A stretch of 64,000 nucleotides of DNA from Membranipora membranacea (Eukaryota; Bryozoa; Gymnolaemata; Cheilostomatida; Membraniporidae). Under the pieces are notes generated by a model. It saw only the letters and a list, made by a program, of their open reading frames with translations, made no database searches and was not told the DNA's origin. The stretch is from NCBI GenBank assembly GCA_914767715.1, contig OU612068.1:4402001-4466000 (forward strand), in the 5' to 3' direction. Positions 11,101 to 23,309 of this stretch are shown here, piece after piece. Positions within the stretch are counted from its first letter, which is position 1. Every line of letters starts with the position of its first letter. A program made the position numbers and the translations under genes.

Positions 11101-14100
11101 ACCGTATATAATAACTCTATGGTGTTATCAAATAAGTAGCATATTGATAATTGTAGGCATGCCCTCTGAGCAAGTGAAACGCTGAGCAGTAGAGTCGACA
11201 AAATATATGTGATTGAAAATTTGATTTATAGCTAGGAGGCCTATTATCTTAGAGGCTATTTGGCTGTAGTTTTGACACAGCTCCACCCTGTTGTTGGTTA
11301 TTGCTCATAAGATCATAATCTAATCTGAACCTGGAAGGGGAAGGATCTTGTAATGATGCAAATAAACAGTAATCAGAAACCATCAAAGATGGAGGGGGGG
11401 GGGCATTTTTTGTTCACTGAACTCCCATAGGATTTGTAATACATATCTCTTACACACAGGCGCATAAGTTAAGTATCATTTACTCACTTGAAAACTATTT
11501 TGGTGATTGTAACAATCATGCCTATGCTTTCATAAGAATGAATAGAATAAATAGGTATCAAAATTCCTGATTTGTGAACTTAAAAGCAAACTATTATTCC
11601 ACTCAAACACAAGTTGTTAAAGTGTATTGAAAGAAGTACCTGATATCATGATGGGTGAGTTAACTTTGAGTGAGTATGAATGAAAGGATCAAAGTTGACA
11701 CACTTTCTATTGACATAAGGTACCAAACTAGGCCAAGCTTTTAGTGAAAAATAACATACATAGTATGTGATCTAGGTGTTCAAGCACTAAGAAGCACTAA
11801 GGAAAGCCTGTCAAGTTAGCCAACGTCATTAAGTCGAAGGACATGTTGTTAGAGAGCTGGATGATGATGATGAAGTTCTATGTTTAGATGTGATTGTAAT
11901 GGAACCCGGGCAGAGTTTGAGTACTAAGTCTTTTAAATACTAAGCCTAATCGATAAAGAGTGACAAAAAGTAGACTGACACAGTCTTATAAAGTTCCTAA
12001 ATTGATAACACTCAACTGGAACTGCCACAAACCCAATGATATTAGGGCGATGGGATAATATGATATAGGGCTTACAAATTTCTTGACTTTTCCGAGTATT
12101 ATTGTGTGCCACTGGTGGATGAGTAGGTTATCATCATGCTGTAGTAAGTAACCAGTTCCACTCGCTGACATGATCTACAATACATCACAGGACGACATTA
12201 AACAGCAGTTTGGGAGTGACTTTACATCAAACCGATATAAGTATTGCTAAATCGATTGATACATTGATACAATACACTGACACTTTGTCGATCATGATCT
12301 GATGCTATGGAAGCATTGATTGCAATAAAGTTCACGATCATTTACATCTTTACTGCAGTGTTCCAGGATATCAGAGGACTAAAAAACTTAATAAACTTGA
12401 ATTGACATTAATATGTGTGTCCTGCATATTATTGTACGCCCTGAGGTCAGGATGTAATCAGGTGTTTCAGGTCACATCTGGTAAGGATACTGGGAAAAGC
12501 CCATAAACATGTGTTTATGGAAAAGCCTCATAGTTGCAATGGCTGTTTGATTAAATTGGCCTGTTGATTGGTTTCTTTCCTTAATGGTTTGCACACCGAT
12601 GTCTTCACTCAGCCTCAAATCTTACCCATTTCACTCAAAGGATAAGGATACTTATCTCAATTTTGATTAACTATTAGGATTTCGGGTAAAATTGATGTTA
12701 TTCATTGTTGTCAACATTCACATTCTATCTGTGAAGATTAAATGCAGGAAGGTGCATTTTTTATTCATCTCAGTATTGCAATGAGACAAAAAAGAAGAAA
12801 CACCCTGACCCCTATGACCTTCAGTAGAAGGGCTGAGGGCCATATTTGGGTATAGACCGGGATGATAATGGGGCACGGGCCAATAACGAGTCACATCCAT
12901 CCAGACACAGCTCAAGTACCAGTCCTGAGTGTATGAACACTACTATCATAATATGTTATGCCTGCAGAACAACTTAGAAAGAAGGCTTCGAGCGATGTTA
13001 TCACTTTTCCTTATAAACAGTGGACATGCCAACCCTGATTCATCATGGACAACAAGTCACTCAAGCAGCTGGCTTGGCAAAGCGTCGAATAAGCTAGAAA
13101 TCTGTAATTATGTGCTGTACATGATAATTACAATGTTTGATATCGATGCCAAACTAATAGACTTCTCTACATCATCAAATATAAAGAGTAGTTGATCGAA
13201 TGACTTGATACAGCAATAAGGAAGATATCTGTATGTGTAACACATACTCAATGTCTTGTCAAGCACGCATTTGTTTCTCTTTCAAGAGGAAATCTAAATA
13301 CTTAACTTCTCAAAGTTTGAGGTAATGGACTAATGACAGCGAAAACTGAATCTGATCGACCAATCAACTAAGAACTTAAGGGCGATGGATCACAAGGAAA
13401 CAATGCATTGCTCTTGGTAAACAGTAATTTACCTCGATAACATTCTTGCGCGTGGATTTGTCCTTTGTACTCCAGTCTACAGTAGCATTCCTCAGATCGA
13501 TGATAGCTTCTGGCTTCCCAAACTCAGCTTCTGGCTTCTACAAATTCAAAATAAATAATACTTTCATAATTATTCAAGGTGAAAAGCAGTCAACCTAAAG
13601 CCAATGGGTGCAGTGAAACAATATTTATCCGAAAGTACAACATCAATGTGGTGTGCAAAGCATCACGCTTCCAAATATGAGTCGATCCAAAAAGTCAGGA
13701 CAACTGTGATCTCATCGCAGGGCAAGGGGAAGCATGAAAACTGAGCAATATATTCAGCTACATGCTGTGCACTCCTTAGATCAATCAAAGGTAGAGGAAA
13801 TAGCTATGCAATGACTTCACAACACAATAAGATAGACTGCCTCGACACTCTGCAGGGGTGGCCAACATATTAGTCAACATGCAAAAAAACCTAAACCTAA
13901 AGGCGTTAGAAGAAGATGGGTTAAGCTCGAGATGTATCAAAGGTTCTAGTCTCTATTGACAAGACAGGCTACTATATATTCATCCAGACCAACTATTTTG
14001 TATATCATTTCAAAGGCCAGCAAGCTTTAGTGTGGAAAGAATGGAATTTTCTGTTACTTCACCATGTTAATCAGAAACTACTCATAGGGTAGTCACTCCT

Positions 14101-17100
14101 TTAGCTCAGACTTATAATACTATGTTATTCTAACACAGACAGAACTTATGATCACAATGACATGACTCACTGACTCACAGACTGGGTCTTATTACCTTTC
14201 TCCTTGGGCTGTTCGATATGTGAAGACTCTGGATTTAATTCATGACAATTTACATAAATTTGAAGTTATTAACAGTGAAAGCACTCGAAATTACTCTTAG
14301 GCCAAGGAGTTAACTCCTTGAGAACGGAAGATAAAATGTTGTATTACAGAAGACAGTTTAGACAAATGTTCTACTGCTTAGTCAAATGTAGTTTCCGTTT
14401 GGTTTCTAACTTTCTTAGACTACTAACTAGTTGAAGTCACCAAAACAAAGGTCAAGGTTTTCATAATAAATTGCAACTATTTCCTGCCTCAGGATCTAGC
14501 TTACAGCAAGTGAACTTAGAAAGTGTGGCAATGTCTGCTTAAAACGTCACACCCTGTTATTTACCATATATGCTGCAGCTTAGGAAGTCAGATACCAACA
14601 CACAATGATCTAACTGACTGGAATTGGTGTGGCACACCCTCTATTGGTATTATATGAACAGTGCAAGATAATAAGGACAGGTAACCATTTGAGGTTAAAT
14701 CTGACATTTCAGTTTTTTACATAACAATTGGCACTGGATTCGACCATCAACCTAGTATTTACTATTGGCTAACAGAAGGTAAACGTTCCAAAATATGTCA
14801 ATTCTAAACAGTTGAGTAGAAGATACTTACACTAGTAGCAGCTTTCTCATCCTTATAGATGAGTAGATTGTTATCATAGGCCACTATGTACGATAAGGAC
14901 CAAGAGAATTTTCTAAAACAAAGAAATTTTTTTACAATGTCAGAAAGCAATATATAGATATAATAGATATATTGAAAGCAATACTATTAGAGTCAATGCA
15001 GGAAGCAGAGTATACTCAGATAAGGGAGTTAGAGACTTGCTCAGATGGAAGATGAGATATTGTGCACATGAATCATAGCTAAAAGTAAAAGAATTAATAT
15101 TAGCTAGCACTTCTATTGGGCGGTTGCAATACTTACTTGACCTTCTTCTTTCCCTCAGTGACCTTTGCCCTGTTGAGGTAGCCCTTTTTCTGTGTATCGA
15201 ATGCACTAGCAGATTGACCAGCATTTCGTGGAGTGTATCCACCCTATCAGTTAAAATAAACAGGAATGTATGAGGCCATGAACTGAGAGAGGTCACATAC
15301 ACGAATATATACAAAACACATGCAAACAACAAAAAGACAACCGAACCCGTCAGCATGTAGCAAAAGCCAAAGACACCGAATAAGCCAAAAGCCACGGACA
15401 GTGTGCTGTTTTTCTTGCATTTGGTAATTATGTAATTCATTGAAATTCAAGATCAATTTGTCAAATGTGGGAGGGAACTGTCAATCAGACATGATTGGTT
15501 ATGAATATTACAAATATTAGTAACAGGAACTCAGTGTAACTTTTAGAGTATAATGGAGGAAGTTCAATCAGGTGGCTCAATGGAGACAACATGCAATGGG
15601 CATTAGAAGTTATCCGCTTATTACGAAACAAAATTATGGGAATTATTGAGAAGGGCACCTAGGTCAGCACACACAAAGTTAAGCATTAAGCATTCAACTG
15701 AAAGAGAAATTATAAAGCCACCACAATAACTGAACCACTGCTTTCCTTCAGATGACCTTAGAAATGGCCTATGACCGAATATTTTTATCTCCCACCAAAC
15801 CAATACAACAAATTGATCTACACCAGAAATTGTAATTCAATGGATGGTGGTTGATGATTGGTCAAACTCAGATCTTCTGAAGGAGAGCAGTATTTTGAGA
15901 AAATGTGGTAACAAAACATACAGTAGATAACAGAAACTCAGGATCAGTAGAAGCACTAGACAAGCTTTGGTTAGCAGGGAGAGTAGAGAAGTTTCCCCGG
16001 GGAAAAGCAGCAGATACTTCAGTAAAAGAAGCGGCTGAGCTTTGACTGGCTAGACCCACAACATCAACACTAGCCCTCCTGGGTATTGGTACCGGCGGTG
16101 CGATTCGAAGTGCAGGCTCTTCTTGAGTTTGGCCGCTCATACTGCTTCGGTCGGCCACCACTGAAGGCACAACAGTGCTGCTGACGGCAGTGTTTGATGA
16201 GGAGGCGGCACCAGCTAGTTCTGTGTTAGTAAGTGTGGGCGGTGGTGCGGGCCATTCATCACTCATCTATCCATCGTCCAGAATAATAATTACAAATCAT
16301 CAGCAAAGTAATAATAACCTAAGGAGAAATTTGTCACACCAATGATTATTATTGTGATCACTTTAAGCTGTAAGGGGGTGGTTCTGCTCCTTTACCAAAG
16401 AGTTCCAATTATGCAAACCTGGTGATTATTTTTTTCAATTCATATCAATATTGGGTTTGCAATCACATAATGCATAATATGTGCCCTAGGAAATCATCCT
16501 AATTTTATGCCAAGTTCAAAATTCAGAATCGGTTTCAATTTGTTAGTTGCGTATTAGAGACCTCCCATCGCAGCCAAGACAAGGCAAAGTTTCCATGTTG
16601 TATTAAAAGTATTAAGCCGAACTCTTGCATCAGATGATGCTGCAACTGAAGACTTGGTTGAGTGAATTAGAGGTTGTAAGTCGGACGATGTTTGTTAAAT
16701 ATGCAGAGCAGACACGACTGACTAGCCTACACCTTGTTACTTTTTGTTGTAGAGTTTAGATTAGCAGGATATCCATCAGATGTTCAATTTGGAAAGTAGG
16801 AAAAGTTATGAAAGGTTTTTCTACACTATTAACACAAATGGAAAACTAACTTTTTGAAATGATGAATGGACAGTAAGATGATCTTCTGCACAGCCCAATG
16901 CATCAGATTGCAAGTAAATTTTAGCAAAACAACCATCTTATGTATGCAAGACATATCAATTAGACAAGGGCACTTGTTGGACAAGTGGAGACAAGTAGCT
17001 CAGAAAATGTTGAACAAGTGATGCATCAAATATTTCTTGCATCGTAAGCAATAGAAATTTACTATTGACTATTTTGTTTTCAGTCCAAAATCTAAGTATA

Positions 17101-20100
17101 AAATCCTTGGAAAGTAATCACAAGACTCAAATAAACTGTGAAAAAAAGTTTCTTTCTTGCAGCGTGCGTTTTGGGGTTGGTGAAGATAAAAACGCAAAGG
17201 TGGGTAGCTGTAAGTAAACACTGCACAAACTTCTTGCACAGAAGTGATTGTACTAGATTCAGAGAACACACTCTCAAGCTCTAGTGAATTAACTATACTA
17301 GCAAGCTGGCCAGTAGAAACAAAATAATACTGGCATTAAATCCAGTAGAATTATACCTCGGGTAGCTCCCACAGTGATTCCTGACTGTTCTCTTTATAAT
17401 AATACTCCTTACCAGATGCATCTATTGCCATATGCCACTAAAACAACATATGTATATATATATATATCAGTTTGATTTTTTTTGCTGATCAAAGCCTAAT
17501 TGTTATCAAGGAGTTATGTTGTGAAGACTTTATAAAGGCTCAAGGAGGTCGGAATACTTCAATTCTGAAGTGACAGTTTGACCAATATATCACAGTTTGT
17601 TGGTCACTTCATCAAGTATTTTATCACTTGGTAATGTGGTAAACAGTGACCATAGTTAGAGTAGGTTTATGATGATTTATATGTCAAATATAATATAACC
17701 AAGATCACCGCTGCACCACTAGATACCTTGTCCCCTGTAGCATTGTGAACATAGATTTTTGATCCATCGTCTGCGATTGTTTCTGTCCAGCCTTTCCTGA
17801 AGCTGGTTATCCGGGATAATCTTTTTGTGGTCACAGGGCTGGCTGATGCTCTAAATACATCCTTGAAATAAAAGTTATTCAATGTAAAGAGTAGAAGCCA
17901 AAGATGTAAATGAGTGGTGGGCCAGACATTGTTCACTTATCGTTACCACATGGGATGCATTAAAGACATTTGGTCAACTTCTAACTGCCCATTATGACAG
18001 CCATGTATCTTCAGAAGGAAACCTTCTAACGTGATTTTGGCAGACTGGGCACTTGGTCCATTACGTTGAGGTCAATTTTGTCACGTATTCAACCAAGAAG
18101 TAGCACTTACCATTGGTAAATGATTTTAAAACCAATTTGTGGGCATGAAAGATATTAGTGATGGAATTGGGAACAAAATATACTATGTTGTGTTGCTTTT
18201 CTTAGCTTCAACCTTGGGGAAGATCAACAGACTTTTTTGGTATTATCCGGCCGCATTTATTCTTACCTTGGCGCTGAGATTTGATCTTCGCTTGATTATT
18301 GGTGAGTCCCATGTGGTCTCTTTTGTGACTGAATTGAAATAGTATGCTTTACCAGAGTCATCATCTGTGTGCATCTCCCATGTTTCTAAAATCAATAGAT
18401 ATACTTCTTACGAAATCAGATTCTGTACTCCCTTGACTCAGCTAATTAAAGCAATGATGTTACGCAGGTTCACTCATTCATTCATGCAAAAAGAGGGTAG
18501 CATGTCCTCGAAAGTGTAGGATGACAAATGAACAGACACTATTACAACATACTGAAGTTGAGTGCATGCAAACACTCAATATGGGTAAACGAATAACCCA
18601 TAAGATACCCATACAAAATATGTTTCACTGTGCCTATCAAAGACCAGGCTTAGTTGAGGGCAGTGTGGATTTGATTCCTTCTTTTCCAAGTTATTGGACT
18701 TTCTAGTTCAGTGTAGTGATCTGACACACTTCATCGATTCATACGAGGGCTCGTTTTCCTGACGCTGACTACATACCGCATTCTCCGTTATCACAAGATT
18801 GAAGGTTTTCATTCTCTTTTCTTTGAGCAATAATTTCTTTGATAATCTCCATATTTGCATAGTCAACTTGTTCTGTGTCCGGAGAAGGTGTATCCTTAAA
18901 AACAAAATAAAACAACATTCTGAGAACTCTACAAGGGTAGTAAAGAGGAATCTCTATAATATAAAGTTATTCTTCTGGTAAGACACAGAGTGTCAGTTTG
19001 ATGTTAAAGAGTCGAATTTATGATGGCAATTGTTTCCTAGGAATAGCCTGATGGAATGTTACTCTGTTATTTATAGGGATTTAGCTGAGGACACCCAGAA
19101 CAAGTATCACCTTTGTCAAGACATGCCATAGAGATTTTGAAAACTTTTGATTGCTAATTAAATAAGAAAAGCAATGGTGTTTTTTTCCAAACCACATGAA
19201 TGATACACTTTTGATTTAGTGATTGTTATGGTTTATACTTGACTTGCTTTGCTTGCAAAAGCAAATATAGCCCTACCCTTTTGAGTTACTGAGTTTATTG
19301 GGTGGCAAGCATAGCGCTCAATTAGAGATCTCAATCTAGCATGGAATGTGTTTATATATCCTTATCACTCGATTACTATCATTTCAAGAGCATGGTAGGG
19401 CACCAGGCAGGGAGTGATGTTAGGTAATAACCGCTCTGTGGAGTGGGTGGTCACTGTATGATAACGTAGGCAGTGATAACGTAGGCCTGCTGCACTCCCA
19501 GTGGCTATACACAGTGTTTACATTACTGCGTCACAATCTGACGAAAAGAGGCTATTCAGGAGATAGACACTGTGTCTCTTTGATAATGACACGGAGCAGG
19601 CTCTAAGATGATAAGTTAGATTTGGATAGCTCATAATGACGCAGGTCGCAGCTTTAATATACACACATTTGACTGCCTATCAGATCTAAAGCAAAATCAG
19701 TTTTATATGAATGATCAATTAAAGACCCTTTAGATTTGCAGGCTCATTATAACAGAGATTCTCTGTGTCATTATTTTGTCTCATCCTGATGTTTACATTA
19801 TTGTTCATGTCAAACTAGGGATTAACTCTGTTCATCCACACACATTAATTAACGAGAGTGACCGATTCTAGGGACTATATTGCCCAGAATTTTAATATGG
19901 TGGCCGAAATATGCTTCACTGTGCTAAATCTGAGCCTACCAGCACATTCCTCCAATGAACTAAATTGATTCCACTGAAGTGATATTAGTGATGGTATGGT
20001 AGGGATGACTGTACAGTACCATACATGTAAAACCTGTTACATTTATTTTAATGGCAAAAAAATAGGATTATTGATCGACTATCACCAGAGTACATGACTA

Positions 20101-21228
20101 ATTGAGGTTAATACCACATGTTCATATTAAGGAAGTCAGACAAGAAGCCATTGAGCAATAGAGGAACATCAAACACAGAGTGGATACGATGATTTGGATG
20201 TTTTATTTTGACAAGACCTCTTCAAGTGTGGATCATCTCACTCTAGCCCTACACCAAACCCTCAGGGACTAACCTATACAGGATGCAGTTAAATACACTT
20301 TCTACATGAGTGATCCTCAAAGCACATTAGATAAAGCACTTATAGCAATTATTTGAATCGGATTCTAAAGAACTTTTGTCATGAAATGAGTGAGTTGAAG
20401 CGAATATTTCAAGAGAAAGGGTGCCTCTAGTTACATTGCTGTTACAGAAAATTCACAAAGCATAACAATGTTTGTTTTCAGCAGCAAGTCAGTAGAAACT
20501 GACACCCAAAATTCCAGACCAGCAATCTAATAATAATAGGCCTTATTGAGCCAACCCGGTCTAGATGGTCTGACCTGAATAGTCACCTCGGATCCGCAGA
20601 CTTATGACACTAATCTCTGAGAGTTATATCAGTGTCTACACTTTCTATACACTTGCTAAACTATTACAAGATAATCTGACAGCCTGAGACACAAATTGAC
20701 CATACGCACCTGCGACACAGTTATCGAAGGCTTTAAATCCAATTTGAGCATAGATGAGTTCATGTATGCAACTCCATTAGAGGTTGGAGCTGCTGGAGTA
20801 ATGTTAGGTTTTGGCAAGGTGGCATTTCTGTCCATACTGTGGTGGGGATATCCATCGCCCTGTGAGCCGAAGGAGTCACTTCGAGACTGACTGTCGAGGC
20901 TATCGTTAGTGCTAGTGTTACTTCCATTTCTCTTATGGCCGTTACTACTGTTTGTATCTAAGTCGGGTATATCTGTGTGTATACTGATCGAGTCGCTAGC
21001 ACCTTCAGTAGTCTTATTGTTAATTCTGACCTTATTAGGCTCACTCACTACTCTCACATAGTTAGCAGGGACGTAGAACTTTTCTCTATCACCTCTGCGC
21101 ACCTTCCACCACTCCTCTGTGGATTTTGCGAGCAATGCAAACTTATCGCCTTTGTTGATTGTTATATGCCGGCCCTCAGATGTGTCGTATTTATAGTTGA
21201 AAAGAACCTCCACATATTCAGAAGGCAT
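5105..21228 (-). CDS. Rho GTPase-activating protein, SH3-WW-PH-RhoGAP (ARHGAP12/15/27 type)
   Basis: Stimulates GTP hydrolysis by Rho-family GTPases; in other animals this family acts at membranes and junctions. Sixteen exons, 5' to 3': 21228-20710, 18894-18777, 18385-18267, 17861-17727, 17437-17357, 16266-15922, 15243-15137, 14912-14831, 13537-13433, 12174-12076, 10678-10522, 8397-8224, 7969-7868, 7358-7155, 6601-6496, 5273-5105. All junctions are GT-AG, phases agree, and 2622 nt give 873 residues. Domains: SH3 about 6-61 (ending FYVPANYVRVV); WW repeats about 214-242, 278-298 (weak) and 298-323; Ser/Pro/Ala-rich linker 325-439; PH about 458-572; RhoGAP about 683-872 with arginine finger R723 in GLYRISGN and the late IAIVLGPTLMWPEKE motif. 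Exact orthology within ARHGAP9/12/15/27 is undecided. The introns host many of the small repeats. Confidence 0.95.
5520..6240. repeat. Inverted pair of minisatellite-bearing repeats
   Basis: The segment at about 5520-5680 reappears in inverse orientation at about 5935-6240. The shared core includes ATATCAAGAGCT, a GGCCCAAAAAA tract and ATGTCAATGGAAAGTTGA, followed by the AGTGGC repeat array. The arms differ mainly in array length: about three to four units on the left and about fifteen on the right. It lies in the last intron of the RhoGAP gene. The homology continues with divergence past the arrays (GTGATCACC side), so the boundaries are approximate. Confidence 0.8.
6016..6238. repeat. 15-bp minisatellite, about 15 copies
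   Basis: Tandem units of the type AGTGGCCTTTTGGCC with substitutions mostly at positions 7-13 and an occasional one-base indel. Because the unit is divisible by three, all frames stay open and create spurious open reading frames. It forms part of the right arm of the inverted pair. Confidence 0.95.
7006..7053 (+). repeat. GC-rich mini-element with AGTCTG hairpin, copy C
   Basis: Starts with the same AGTCTGAGCCCCCCAGACTTT as copies A and B, with a divergent right part, and is flanked by GGGGT on both sides (7001-7005 and 7054-7058). It lies in a RhoGAP intron between the exons at 6601 and 7155. Confidence 0.7.
9106..9226. repeat. Degenerate tandem repeat (ATATCTAATATCTCTGAGAGCA type)
   Basis: About two to three diverged copies of a unit containing GATATCTAATATCTCTGAGAGCAACA. 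It lies in a RhoGAP intron and has no coding role. Confidence 0.6.
10801..10897. mobile_element. Small inverted-repeat element
   Basis: The left arm (TCAAGTTTAATCCAATTGCCTGCA) pairs with the right arm (TGCAGGTAATTGGACCAAACTTG) around a spacer of about 35 bp. It lies in a RhoGAP intron, immediately left of the TA-flanked element at 10902. No clear target duplication is visible. Confidence 0.55.
10902..11117. mobile_element. TA-flanked MITE, termini GAGTTATTATATA
   Basis: The ends GAGTTATTATATAG and (complement of the right end) GAGTTATTATATAC are each preceded by TA, as for a Tc1/mariner-type insertion. The interior contains a second hairpin, CACTTAATTCAAAC (about 10938) against GTTTGAATTAAGTG. 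The same terminal sequence bounds the 2.6 kb element at 41281-43857. No transposase is encoded. Confidence 0.75.
12493..12527. repeat. Short palindrome with direct-repeat flanks
   Basis: CCATAAACA-TG-TGTTTATGG is a 20-bp near-perfect palindrome. The 9-mer GGAAAAGCC occurs on both sides (12493-12501 and 12519-12527), overlapping the palindrome edges, which gives a 17-bp insert between direct repeats. It resembles the CAAGGAG insertions but has a different sequence. Confidence 0.5.
14303..14320. repeat. CAAGGAG palindrome without target duplication
   Basis: CAAGGAGTTAACTCCTTG is a perfect 18-bp palindrome of the same family as 24429-24445, but the flanks CTTAGGC and AGAACGG do not match. It lies in a RhoGAP intron. 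Confidence 0.6.
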
Positions 21229-22662
21229 GATTGTTTGCTCATAATATGCTCAAGTCAGAGGGGACAGTCAATACTGTAGCAGCTTCCCTGGATAATTATA
21301 AAGATAAAGTAATAATGGCACATTATGGAACAGGACAGTAAACAAGATAGATGGAGCGAGGCCTAGAACCAGCCGGTTTATTGACGCACAAGCTACCTTA
21401 GATTTGGGCGTGGCACAGACCGATGAACATTGAACTTAATTGCACAGACAATGGGTCATCAACCTTCCCGTAACAAATTGTGGCTCAAATCCATATGTGA
21501 TAATACAACCAAAAAATATGAGAATAGGTACTGCTTCTGACAATAGCCTCATATACTGGGATATCAAAACAGAAGAAAGACCATGGCAAAGTTCACTATA
21601 TATGAGCAAGGAGTTCGTTAATATGAGCCTACAAATAACGCCAAGTCTGAAGCATGATACACCTTTTGTTATTCACAGAAAAAAATTAACAACTGCGTCC
21701 CAATGGTCACTATTAGGCCTATAGGTCTTGTTAGTTGACATTGTGGTAGTTAATCCCACAGCTTATTTTGGCTGATTGATTAGCTGCTTATTTCTCGTAG
21801 TTTTTTTAAAAGTAAGCTTTAGAATAATACAATGGCTTTTTTGCTAGGCAAGTGTGCATATTCTGAGTCACCTGCTACCAGTCATATCCTGAAGCAGTCG
21901 AATTTGGCTAGGCTTGATAGAGTGAGGTTGAAACCACGCTAAATATTGACTGTTTCACATGAATTTAGCAGATATCATTACAGTGTGATAGATCTTAAAT
22001 GCAAATCAAGTCTCAAATGTCCAAAATATTGGATACGTTGCCAGCTGTTCGTACCGTCCATATTATCCATCAGCCATCCAAAAAATTACAGAGTTATCTC
22101 TTTGCTAACATTGGATGTCCTATCTAGTCTCTTGCAGTATTGAGTCAAGATTTTACAGTTGTTTTAGCGGCTTTTTTGAGTCTTAAAATCCAACAGCCTG
22201 CATCATTTCATTACAATGAGCAGCCCACACCTAGGCTACACATAACTTACTGACCTAACTAATCTGTTACATCAGACATGTGTCTTTGGCTCATCTAAAA
22301 GATGCTAAAGGATATTTCCAAGATGCTATGTGACCAGGTTTTCATTGTGTATATGTAGGAGAGCCGCCCTGGTTAAGCTGGTGCGCTGTCTATATGCTGA
22401 CACACCTCCCATGCCTGACCCGGAACAAGATACAAAGAAAACCATCACTGACTATGAACACCACATGAGATAGATAATTTGACTTCACAAACAACATCTT
22501 GTAATTATCAACAAGGACAGGGGCTTTTCTCTAGTCTTGAAACCATCTCATTCATTGGCCTCTTCTCCTAGGCTTGCAACCACTTCCAGTCATATTCTTT
22601 CAGTATTAACCACCCAGGGACCATTCTCCCTGCAGGGACATGGGCCACTGGGACTAACATGC

Positions 22663-22739
22663 CTTTGCCAATGTTCAGTATCAACCACCCCAAAAACAGG
22701 TGTTTTGGGGTGGTTGATTGATTCTGGACATTGGCAAAG
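22663..22739. repeat. Imperfect hairpin, arms about 35 bp
   Basis: CTTTGCCAATGTTCAGTATC on the left pairs with GATTCTGGACATTGGCAAAG on the right. The inner arms are CAACCACCCCAAAA and TTTTGGGGTGGTTG around a few unpaired bases. Weaker pairing continues outward to roughly 22620 and 22790. Confidence 0.7.
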
Positions 22740-22982
22740 AAAGTAAAGGCAAGTAAGTGCCAGGGGCCACAGGGACCCAAGGACTAGAATCTGCAAGAAG
22801 AGCGACCATAATGAAAATGGTTCCCATACCATACATGATATATAATATATATGCTTAGTTAGATTGACTGGCTTTAAACCAATGATTACTTTCATCTACT
22901 AACTAATAACCTACAGCAAGAGCAAGTTGTACCTTACTAGCTACTACTAGTACTTGCTTGGATAGTAATAAATTACCATTTC

Positions 22983-22999
22983 CTAGGAGTTACTCCTTG
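22983..22999. repeat. CAAGGAG-type palindrome, diverged
   Basis: CTAGGAGT-T-ACTCCTTG keeps the family arms with one substitution. The flanks CCATTTC and ACTTCAC are not duplicates. Confidence 0.4.
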
Positions 23000-23309
23000 A
23001 CTTCACAATCTGTTAAATCAGGTTAAATAAACCAAACTCCTTGAATAAACTTACTGTGACTTTTGGTTGTCTCTCTGTATCTCACTTCCTTTGATATGTG
23101 TGTAATAAAGGCATCCGATTCACTAGTACATTTACTTCCATCTAACTAAATCAAGTACCTGCTCTACTGTGTCAACAAACCAACCTATGAATAGTAGTAC
23201 AGAAATAATAGTAATACACTAATCAGTTGAGGCGTTCATGTAGACATCTGAGTATAAATGTCCTATCCTTGAATAGACTTTTTGTAAACAAAACAATAAC
23301 CTAGTGAAG

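Larger units (their letters stand above)
21229..23309. other. Intergenic interval between divergent genes
   Basis: Separates the RhoGAP start codon (minus) from the SIRT5 start codon (plus), so both promoters should lie here. I see no TATA box or other element I would defend. It contains the hairpin at 22663-22739 and a CAAGGAG-type palindrome at 22983-22999. Confidence 0.5.
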
